DNA of 64,000 nt, from the NCBI GenBank assembly GCA_012656075.1, contig JAAKBF010000003.1:248001-312000 (forward strand), in the 5' to 3' direction. The notes under the pieces were generated by a model. It did not search any database, was not told the DNA's origin, and saw only the letters and a list, made by a program, of their open reading frames with translations. Shown here one piece after another: positions 56,400 to 64,000 of this stretch. A program made the position numbers and the translations under genes. The stretch comes from Phytophthora hibernalis (Eukaryota > Oomycota > Peronosporomycetes > Peronosporales > Peronosporaceae). How positions within the stretch are numbered: position 1 is the stretch's first letter; every line of letters starts with the position of its first letter.

Positions 56400-57534
56400 A
56401 TGGCGACTGACTTGCTATATGGGCTTCGAACCGCATGAACCCCTCCAACTCTTGGCGTAGCCACTTCAAAAACATTTGAATGCTGGCTTTGGTCGGCTTG
56501 TGTGCCTGACGGCCGAGCTGGTCCTTGACAGCTGACCGAAAGGCCTGCGGACGGAGAGCCTCAACTAAATAGCCCACCACCTTCTTAGGTTCTACTTGCA
56601 CGCCATCCTCCATGTTCAGTCGATCTAAGATTTCATAGAAGTCAGCCATAAGACGCGACAGTCTAGACTCAGCGTCCTGCAGATTAGTGTCCATGCACAG
56701 TGACGTGACTTCTTTGTCGAGAGTCTTGTAAGAGGTGTTGTCCGGAACCCGCGCCGACAGAAAGTAATCTCTCCACTCGGAGTCCGTTACATCTTTCTCG
56801 TCTTTGAACAATTCAAATCCGCAAATTCGCACCATTGTGCCCTGTTCAATGCATGCACTCAGAGGCATGGCGAAAAACTTCGCCTGTGTGCCCTGGTTAG
56901 GCGCCGTAATGCGCCTTGTGTAGATGGCGTAACTATCCATAAAGTCACGCTTCTCCTTCTTCGAACTGCCCCTATAGATGGGTGGGACAGGAAGATTTGT
57001 TCCTGCTGCCACTGTGACTGCGGGCGTCTCTGTGGGCCGACTATCAGTCGGCGGCGAAGCTCCTTGAGCGAACGCACCCCAACGAGCTTGAATGTGAGGC
57101 TGCACCGCCTCCGCCAAGCTCTCCAGTCGTTGTCCTTGCAGTCCAACTGCCTCTTCGGCGACCTTCAGCAATCTGTACTGTTCGTCAAGATACTGTCTAT
57201 ATTCGTCCATCTGACGTCGCATCTCTTGCTGTTGCTCAAGCAGGGATGATTGACGATCATGTTGGGCTTGCAGGTACTCGGACGTCTGCGCGGCAAGACT
57301 GTCTTGCTGGCGATGCACTTGACCCAGCTGCTCGGCAGTCATCTGTTGAACTGCAGCGGAATGCTGAGCAAGTGCTTCGACTTGGCGCTTGGTCTCACTG
57401 CCTTGACCTTGGAAAACAGCTGTTCGTGTTGTCGTCTCCTGTAGCCGCAAGTCGTGATCGGTCAGCGGCGGATATACAGCTATCGGCATCCCACCACCAG
57501 AGTGGGAAACCATCGCTTCGTCGGTCTCCTCCAT
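56400..57534 (-). pseudogene. Gypsy copy E: gag N-terminal part, minus strand
   Basis: From ATG 57534 (MEETDEAMVSHSGGGMPIAV) an intact frame runs through a long Gln-rich coiled coil (for example QQTSEYLQAQ-like heptads, 57400-57120) to VPPIYRGSSKKEKRDFMDSY and a gag domain ending MFLKWLRQELEGFMRFEAHI. Beyond about 56400 the frame is only antisense to the integrase piece. This is the best preserved ORF of the Gypsy set. It follows its 5' LTR directly. Confidence 0.85.
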
Positions 57535-57566
57535 ACTGGGAGCGATTCCCCAGCTAAAGAATTCTT

Positions 57567-57769
57567 TGTTTATCGCTCGATGCAAATGTAGAAGTGAATA
57601 TATTGATCGCTTAGCTTCCTTGCTCTACTCGATGTAGTTCGCTAAGTAATCCGTTTCCCAACCACACCTAGCGTGTGTGTTTAATCCGTTGTGAAACTCA
57701 TGCAACCAGTGTTGCTGTTTCAGGGTCAAAACCCTGCGACAGCACCACGCTGTAGTCGCATCTACAACA
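57567..57769 (-). repeat. 5' LTR of Gypsy copy E (minus orientation)
   Basis: Read on the minus strand it starts TGTTGTAGATGCGACTAC at 57769 and ends GATAAACA at 57567; about 98% identical to the LTR at 31477-31680. The five bases outside the start read CCTAC on the minus strand (57770-57774), the same five that follow the other LTR at 31684-31688. gag begins 33 bases inside. Confidence 0.9.
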
Positions 57770-57774
57770 GTAGG

Positions 57775-59194
57775 ATGGTCGCACTGGCCATGAGAAGGAA
57801 GAAGGGCATACGCATTGATCTTCTTGGTGCTTGGGCGTTGGGGTCTGTACGGCTTGACGGTAAATTGTAGAATGAGAGCTATGAATGGAGTGATTCACCG
57901 TCACTGACTGGGACTGAGAGACCATCGCCGGACGGACATCTTTGAACAGCTTATCCAGCATCACGGCAGTGTTGATGGCACATCCTTGAAAGTGATGCAA
58001 ATATAATACTGAGCACACTCAACGAAGTAAATAAAAAGCGGTACATGACATGCAGAACATACATGTACAGAAACCTTTAGAAACACTACGATACGAACTT
58101 TGTTTTTATGACGGTCATTTTTTGGCTGATCGCAGCGTCGTTATTGTATCTACCGTATCCAACTACGTAATTCTACTGTATTATTGTAAGGTGTAAGGTG
58201 TTTTTGGGTAGGTCAGCACAGTATTACTGTAGTATAATAATAAAATTGAAGCTTGGTCCTCGTACTGGGGCCAAGCCCATGATTCGCGAGCTGCAGGCTG
58301 CAGCATATCGAATTGAAATCACAGATCTGATACAACAATCTACGCGGTAGTGGATGAAGTCTTTTTGGTACTAATATTAATATATATAGTGCTCCAAAGC
58401 GGAGAAAATAGGACACAACACAAATCAACTAGCGTTAACGTTATTTTTGAAGCGTGGGCCCACGAACAGTCCATAAGGATAATGATCGATCTGACGACAC
58501 TCTGCAACAGAGAGCGACAGTGAGTGTGTATGAAACTCGTTACACTGTACATGTAATTATCGCCAAGAGTAAACCATAAAACACGATACCCTCCCATCAA
58601 AATATGTTTCCTGGAGAGCAATGCAACCTGTACCAAGATCGGTCACTGTGACCAGGTCGTGCGAATGATGATTATGACATGCAAAGCTACCTGAATGGTG
58701 ACTGTTGCAGATAGTATCCCTAACACATGTATCCATTGCGCAACACTATGATGCACTTCTCCGTTTATCGCGAAGATCACTCTCGACAACGACCGACTAT
58801 ACTAGCCACGTACGGAAACGATTGCTGAGCAGAGTAGGCAGCACACGCAGACTGACATGTTCGCAAACCCCACCTTTATTCCATACATTTACGGTAGGTG
58901 CGTGTGGTAACTTCACAAATGAACATTGGGTTTGTTGTGAACCTGGAGCGATAAGTTAAATATCCGGAGAGGAAATGCAGGGCTCACCGAATTATCCTGG
59001 ATGTTGTCGGCGTCTTAAAACACTACGTCGTTGGGGTCAACAATCGCTTCACCATTGGTACAGCTCTGATCACCGTTTGCCAGGCCGCATAAAAGGTATC
59101 AGGGTACTTCTACAATGATTTCCTCACAAAACAACATCACTGTCTTCGAGGCTGATAGTGCACACGACGCAATAAATCACTTCGAGATTGATAG
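57775..59194. other. No gene recognised
   Basis: AT-rich DNA between the Gypsy E 5' LTR and the hAT MITE. Short unrelated frames only. Near 59148-59194 a 35-base stretch (GATAGTGCAC...CAATAAATCACTT) resembles the stretch right of the MITE. Confidence 0.5.
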
Positions 59195-59985
59195 CAGAGG
59201 TCCGCCAATTCGGTATGATATTGTATTGAACAGCCGTCACCTCAATAATAAAAATTGCAATTCCTGGCAAGGCAATAATAAATATTGCCGCAATTTATAT
59301 TGTATTGTTACATAAACGCGTCTTCCACTACTTCATCTTCCTCTCGCCCCAGGCGTTCCTGACGGAATAATGATGCGGGTACTGTTGGTTTGATGCATGC
59401 ATATTTAGAGGTGGAAGGAACTTATTGCATCTGATATTCGATGCATGCATCTTAATTACCTTTTGTAAAGTTCACGTAAAAAGCAAGCTAACGCTAGCCA
59501 AAATTCCCACCGCTTCTCCACTGATTTCCATACACTAACGTTATAACTACAACGCTTATGCCGGTAGTGCTAATCTACTACATGCACTACACCTAAGCGC
59601 AATTCCGCTTTCAGGGGCACTGCTGCACGAAGCGCAAAAGTTTGAGCTCGACATGGCTACATTCAACTTCTAGTTTCGACCCAACTAACGAAATACATGT
59701 AGTGGGTGTTGTCCTCTAGCACGAGCTCCGCCAGGTCACAAGACACCTGGGTGGTGTTTGCGGGGTTTAATCAAAACGCTTATCCTATCTATTAACATTA
59801 ACGGGGGCACGACTGCTGCAACCATCTATGCTTGCTATTTTTAAGTATTAAAATACTTTTGCAGTATTTATTGTCAATATTGTGACAATATAATATTGTA
59901 TTGGAATCGACGAACCCCAATAATACATATTTTTATTGGGAAACACAATAAATTATTGTATTGCTCGATTTAATTCCGACCTCTG
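59195..59985. mobile_element. hAT-type MITE, 791 bp, with 8-bp target duplication
   Basis: The ends are inverted (CAGAGGTCCGCCAATT at the left; the right end read backwards begins CAGAGGTCGGAATT) and the element is flanked by ATTGATAG on both sides (59187-59194 and 59986-59993). An 8-bp duplication and a CAGAGGT-like terminus are the marks of hAT transposons. The interior is AT-rich with several AATATTG/CAATATT palindromes and no transposase, so it is non-autonomous. The clean duplication suggests a fairly young insertion. Confidence 0.85.
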
Positions 59986-59993
59986 ATTGATAG

Positions 59994-60381
59994 TGCACTC
60001 GCTGCAATAAATAAATCACTTATGCTTGACTTCGGCAAACCATATCTGAAAAATCTATTTCACATGATGACACAATTAAATAGTTGATTTGTGTGTTTAT
60101 CTCCCCCTGCAGTTGCTTCTAAGTACTTGAGCAGCTTGAACAGAGGTGTCAGTATCGATAGTGAGGTGAAAGTTTCACCATGATACCCATAATTGAAGCC
60201 AACTGACGGAGATTTTACTTGAGCTGGTTCACTGCTGGTGTACTACGTAATCAACGACTCTCGCCGTCCTCATCGTCGTGAACGTCGTACGAACCAAAAC
60301 CCAACTAACGAAGCAAGTCCACCCAGACCGAAACGCATAACCTCAAGATACGTTAGACCACACGCCATGAACAATAAAGTC
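59994..60381. other. No gene recognised
   Basis: About 390 bases right of the MITE, ending at the stop codon side of the kinase gene and probably including its 3' untranslated region. Confidence 0.5.
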
Positions 60382-61679
60382 CTAAACAGTCTCAACTAGT
60401 GACAAAATGCGAACCTTTTGCTTGGTGTGTTCTCTGTACTTGGCTAGCTCGTGGTGAATAGTAGGTGAAAGCGGTAGATCCGACGCGCAGAGAGCCGCTG
60501 AAGAAAACCCCGTGATCCACGGGTGCTCGAGTACCTGTTTCATGCTGAATCGGTCATCGGGGTCGAGCACCAATAGGTGCCTCACCAGGTCCTTGGCTCC
60601 GTCGCTGATCGGCTCCCAGTCGTCGTCGACGAACTCGAAGCTGCAAGCTTTGATGCTCGCAATCATCCCGTTGTCCGAGCGATCACCTTCAGGGTCAAAC
60701 GGATGGTAGCCGCACAACAAAATATACAAGATAGTGCCGAGACTCCACGAGTCCACCTTGTCATCATACCCAAACGTCGAGCCTGAGCCTGAAATCATCT
60801 CGGGTGCAGAGTAACCCCACGTGCCGCACTTGGTCTTCAAACTCGTGCCTGTGAAGACCTTCGCCAATCCAAAGTCCGCCACCTTGACGACCGCCTCCTG
60901 ATCATCCGGTGTCGACAACAAAATATTCTCGGGTTTGAGGTCCCGATGCACAATGCCGCACCTGCAAGTTGCAGCACAAAGTGATTAACAACTCTGTCGT
61001 CTCCTCCTAGCCCTTGTCCACGTACTCGTGGAGGTACTGCACGGCCCTCGCCATGTCCCTCACATGCCGTACACAGTCCGCCTCCGAATAGGCTCCCTTC
61101 TCAGCCAGTCTCTCGAACAGCTCTCCTCCCGTGCAGAGCTCTAGCACGAGATGCACCTCGCGCGTCGTCTCGAACACGTCGATGAGCTCCACGATGTTTG
61201 GGTGCTGCTTAACGCAGCGCAGCGCCGTGATCTCAGCCCGTAGCCTCTTGGGGTCTGTGAGGAACCTCTTGATCTTCTTGATGGCCACAGCTCTGCCCGT
61301 GCGTCGACAGCGACCGCGACAGACGCTCGCGTAGTGGCCACTACATCATAATCAGCAAAAGTAAGCGTCCTGAAGCTTCTAGAGACCGCTAAACGGCGCA
61401 AAAATGCACTCACCGGCCTAACAGCTCGCTCTGGACGTCATAGAGATCCTCCACGCGGCGTCGGGGCGCTGCTGGACTCGCAGAAGGTGCATACGTCGCT
61501 TTGTCGCTAGAATTCGACGTTATTGGGGCTTCTGACGGCCGTTCGGGGCCAAAATTGCCAGAATCTGCAGCGTTTACCTCTGGCGGAAGGTCTAGTACAC
61601 GTGTGTTGCGGCCATCGCGCAGTGTCGGCTGCGTCGCGGCGTCTAATAGCGGCTCCAGTGTCGACGACTGGTTGCCCAT
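60382..61679 (-). CDS. CAMK-like Ser/Thr protein kinase, probably N-myristoylated
   Basis: Three exons: 61679-61414, 61340-61026 and 60961-60382, introns 73 and 64 bp, GT-AG, giving 386 residues with the frame closing exactly. The kinase domain shows glycine loop GRGHYASV (built across the first splice), AIKK lysine, HRDLKPEN catalytic loop (built across the second splice, GIVHRDLKPEN), DFG in VADFGLAKV, APE in SAPEMISG and the DSWSLG helix: all catalytic residues present. The order and CGTWGYSAPE segment fit CaMK/DAPK-like kinases; no EF hands follow. The start MGNQSS is a classic N-myristoylation signal (Gly2, Ser6), so membrane anchoring is likely. About 85 residues of disordered leader precede the domain. 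Divergent to the gene at 61837. Confidence 0.93.
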
Positions 61680-61836
61680 CCTTGCAAACTGTAGAAATGC
61701 GCTACTTTGTGTCGGTATCTGGATAAACAGGGTTTGTGTATCCGACATCAAATACCGTACCCGATTAGAGAGGGGTTGTGTTCTTTACACCATTCATACG
61801 TTGACGTACGACAGGTTCAGTATTTCATCTGCTACG
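61680..61836. promoter_or_regulatory. Shared 157-bp divergent promoter region
   Basis: The kinase (minus) and the one-TM protein gene (plus) start only 157 bp apart, so their core promoters must lie here or overlap the transcripts. I see no certain initiator motif; the call rests on spacing. Confidence 0.45.
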
Positions 61837-62421
61837 ATGGACGCGTACGAGGACGTGGAGACGTTGGAGACGCTGGAGCTGCCACCGGCGCCGCGCTCGC
61901 TGTGGGACTTTGCCAACGTCCTTGCGCCCGTGTTTAAATACTACGTGGCGCTGCTGGTTCTGTTCTTGGGTGCACGCTGGTTCAACCGGCAGCTGGACAA
62001 CGAGTCGGCAGCTCAGGAGCGGGAGACGCAACGGCCGACGCTGTCCACGGAGCTGGTGCACGACACGTCAGAAGAGGAAGAAGAAGAAGACGAAGTGGAG
62101 GAGCTCGTGACGGACGGAGGACGCCTCGTACCTAAGAAGAAGAAGACTGTGAACCCGAACCAGGAGCTGTTCGACGGTCTGCGCAAGGTGGAGAAGGAGC
62201 TGCGCGACAAGCAGCAGAAGCAGGAGGAGGACGATAACGTGAGCTGGAACGAGCTGCACTCCAGCATGCTGCGTCGCTACAAGGACAAGTACCCGGACCA
62301 CGGTCCACGTGTGGCCGACCCCGAGACGGACAAGTACGACGAGGAGTTCAACGAGCTGCTGCGTCAGCACAACATCAACCCGGACGACTTCAAGAGTCAA
62401 ACTGTCAACAAGACCGAGTAG
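61837..62421 (+). CDS. Uncharacterised single-TM acidic protein
   Basis: An uninterrupted frame of 194 residues from ATG 61837 (MDAYEDVETLETLELPPAPR) to TAG 62419. One membrane segment, YYVALLVLFLGARWF at residues 35-50, follows a short acidic N terminus. Then come a Glu-rich stretch (EEEEEEDEVEE), a Lys cluster, a charged helix likely to form a coiled coil (LRKVEKELRDKQQK) and a C-terminal conserved-looking segment ending NINPDDFKSQTVNKTE. An N-terminal signal-anchor with a cytosolic or lumenal helical tail is likely. No family recognised. Its end converges on the ZCCHC9-like gene with 34 bp between the stops. Confidence 0.82.
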   Translation: MDAYEDVETLETLELPPAPRSLWDFANVLAPVFKYYVALLVLFLGARWFNRQLDNESAAQERETQRPTLSTELVHDTSEEEEEEDEVEELVTDGGRLVPKKKKTVNPNQELFDGLRKVEKELRDKQQKQEEDDNVSWNELHSSMLRRYKDKYPDHGPRVADPETDKYDEEFNELLRQHNINPDDFKSQTVNKTE

Positions 62422-62455
62422 AGGGTAAGTGCCATACATGGATTCCTGAAACAAG

Positions 62456-63243
62456 CTAGAATTTGACTTTTTCGAGCGCTTCCGACTGCTCTTCTCGGTC
62501 GTGGGCTCCTCCTCCTCTTCTCCTTCCAGTCCGAGCTGGAACGAGTCGAGTGCGTCGCCGCCGCTGTCTCCAGCTTCCGGTACGTAGTTCTCGTCGTCGT
62601 CTGCGAACGTGAGCTTCTTGTTCTGCTTGGCGCCGCTGCTGCCGTCCACCGCGATATTGCCCACAGGACAGTCGCGCGCCAGGTGCTCCACGCTCTTGCA
62701 AAGCTTGCAGCAGCCACCCTTGGGGTACACGCCCATGGTGTTCTGGGGACACTTGCTGCTGAGATGGCCCTCCTGGCCGCACACGAAGCACGTGGCGTAC
62801 GTAGCGCCGCCATTCTCCATGGGTCGCTGACAGTCGCGCAGTGCGTGGTCGCTACCGCCGCAGTTGAAGCACACAGCGGCCTGCTGCTGCCGGCCGAAGC
62901 CGCCTCCGTCGTTCTGCGGACAGTTGTGCGACGTGTGACCGCGACGTCGACACTGGAAGCACGTCTTGTTCACGTCTCCGGCCGCGCGGTTGGGGCAGTC
63001 CTGCTTGCGGTGCGACGTCTCGCCGCAGAGCCAGCAGCCGTCCTGCGACTGCGAGTTGTCGGCGCCGTACTGCGCCTCCTCGCGCTTGGCGCGGATCTTG
63101 GCCACGATCTCCGCCTTCTTCTCGCGACGCGCCTGCTGCTTCTCCTGCTTGAAGTGCTTGGCCTTGGCCTTCTTGGCCTTGCGCAGCTCACGGCGGGTAC
63201 GCAGGATTTGCTTTCGCTCTTCAGACAACACCTCTTCCGCCAT
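62456..63243 (-). CDS. CCHC zinc-knuckle protein, ZCCHC9-like
   Basis: From ATG 63243 (MAEEVLSEERKQILRTRREL) a highly basic helix is followed by five CCHC knuckles: CWLCGETSHRKQDC, CFQCRRRGHTSHNC, CFNCGGSDHALRDC, CFVCGQEGHLSSKC and CKLCKSVEHLARDC. The last pair with the NTMGVYPKGG linker is the signature of ZCCHC9, a nucleolar RNA-binding protein. An acidic tail and a KRSKK cluster end the protein. As sequenced the frame then runs on to 62068 as antisense of the neighbouring gene; adding one missing base in GACTTTTT near 62466 would close it at a TAG at 62456, where a KVKF end is typical. I take 62456 as the true end. Confidence 0.87.
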
Positions 63244-63427
63244 CACAATCGACTTATTGAACTGAGCTTTGGTTGGCCGCCAGTCAAAAAGGTTGCTTAT
63301 TAATAACGGTTACGGTAAGAAACGTACCCTGTTAAACCGTAGCCATTCTTAACCGTGTCGTCAGGTGGTGTTACGATTTCGACCGGAACCTGTTATGGCC
63401 GTTATAAACCGATTTGGCAGGTGAACG
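63244..63427. promoter_or_regulatory. Shared 184-bp divergent promoter region
   Basis: The ZCCHC9-like gene (minus) and the metallophosphoesterase gene (plus) are divergent with 184 bp between their ATGs. No certain initiator motif; the call rests on spacing. Contains AACGGTTA / TAACCGT-type inverted motifs near 63306-63356. Confidence 0.4.
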
Positions 63428-64000
63428 ATGAAGGTGGTGTGCGTGTCGGACACCCACGGACTGCACGATGACGCGCTGCAGGTGCCCGACGGCGACGTGT
63501 TCGTACACGCGGGCGACTTCACAGACACAGGCGAGCGGTCCGAGGTGCTGGCGTTCAACGAGTTCCTGGGGCGACTGCCGCACCGCTACAAGGTCGTGAT
63601 CGCCGGTAACCACGAGTCGACGTTCGACCGCGAGTTCTACCCGCGCTACTGGCACCAGTACGGCCACACGCAACAGTACGGTAGGGGTACACTGGGTTAC
63701 ATTTGTCTAGTACACATAACTGACTGCTGTGCTGATTGTTAGACCCACAGGAGGTGCGTGCACTGCTCACTAACGCACTGTATTTGGAAGACCAGGCGGT
63801 ACTGATCGAGGGTTACGTCTTCTACGGGTAACTGAGTTACACGGTACCCAAGCAGTACTTGGTTACTCACCACTGCTCTTGTGTCGTGCAGTACCCCATG
63901 GCAGCCAGAGTTCTGCAATTGGGCCTTCAACTTACCAAGAGGTGACGCGCTACTACGACAGTGGCGTCGTATCCCGACGGACACGGACGTTCTCATCACC
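63428..64000 (+). CDS. Calcineurin-like metallophosphoesterase (MPPED-like), 5' part
   Basis: Exons 63428-63680, 63743-63827 and 63892 to the window end; introns 62 and 64 bp, GT-AG, frame kept (QQYD joined to PQEVRALL, FYG to TPWQPEF). Metal-binding motifs are clear: SDTHG (D-x-H), GDFTD and GNHES, the last with the Asn-His-Glu of the family. Spacing and the LPHRYKVVIAGNHE segment resemble the MPPED1/2 (239FB) group of small cytosolic phosphodiesterases. Truncated by the window after TDTDVLIT; the remaining conserved histidines should follow outside. No frame damage. Confidence 0.9.

Noticed and set aside
57698..58018. Minus-strand 106-codon ORF at the LTR edge
   Set aside because: Part overlaps the LTR and the rest has no motif or splice support.
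62068..62455. Extension of the ZCCHC9-like frame far into the neighbouring gene
   Set aside because: It is antisense to the well-formed one-TM gene, turns into a Leu/Val-rich shadow, and exists only because of a one-base loss just before the expected stop.
1..64000. CRISPR array, rRNA genes, prokaryotic operons
   Set aside because: No regularly spaced repeats, no rRNA-like sequence and eukaryotic introns throughout.

Overview
The window is nuclear DNA of an oomycete, most likely a Phytophthora or a close downy-mildew relative. The signs are compact genes with short (about 50-140 bp) GT-AG introns; a Crinkler gene with the family's LFLAK leader; WRKY19-type CX4C zinc fingers; a secreted-LRR family ending in a WLGC-like tail; and a repeat load of Gypsy, OTU-domain LINE, DIRS and Maverick elements. 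It looks like the two-speed genome known from this group: two gene-dense, GC-rich blocks flank about 40 kb of nested, broken transposons.

Layout. 1-1.8 kb: remnant of a DIRS-like tyrosine-recombinase retroelement with a direct repeat behind it. 3.4-3.8 kb: a TIR element. 4.3-5.3 kb: a zinc-finger gene (minus). 5.3-8.05 kb: no confident gene, but a striking 37-bp hairpin. 8.1-16.7 kb: a housekeeping block with SSU72 (+), MCM9 (-), WBP11-like splicing factor (-), two uncertain ORFs and a dicarboxylate/amino-acid:cation symporter (+). 17.3-21.4 kb: 5'-truncated LINE (-). 23.4-37.8 kb: three interleaved Gypsy copies (called A, B and E here). 37.8-41.9 kb: 5' part of a LINE with an OTU-like ORF (-). 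42.3-46.8 kb: two inverted copies of a broken LRR gene, a gene fragment and a Crinkler gene. 47.1-54.2 kb: an AT-rich decayed Maverick/Polinton (protein-primed type DNA polymerase B, retroviral-type integrase with chromodomain). 54.2-57.8 kb: the other half of Gypsy E. 57.8-60.4 kb: no gene, but a hAT-type MITE with a clean 8-bp target duplication. 60.4-64 kb: second housekeeping block with a CAMK-like kinase (-), a one-TM acidic protein (+), a ZCCHC9-like zinc-knuckle protein (-) and a metallophosphoesterase (+, cut by the window end).

The strongest unexpected signal is in the Gypsy cluster. In all three copies gag and pol lie on opposite strands and meet head-on. For copy E the pieces at 30.5-31.7 kb and at 54.2-57.8 kb are complementary: one ends in mid-protease where the other begins, their LTRs are about 98% identical by eye, and the same 5 bases may flank both outer ends. 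This suggests one insertion split by a roughly 24-kb rearrangement (or by an assembly error) after an inversion inside the element.

A second pattern affects the genes. Seven single-base losses, at least five of them next to short G/C runs, break the frame in five otherwise well conserved genes (zinc finger, SSU72, WBP11-like, symporter three times, ZCCHC9-like). I read these as sequencing or consensus errors rather than pseudogenes. All calls come from reading translations by eye; no database search was run.
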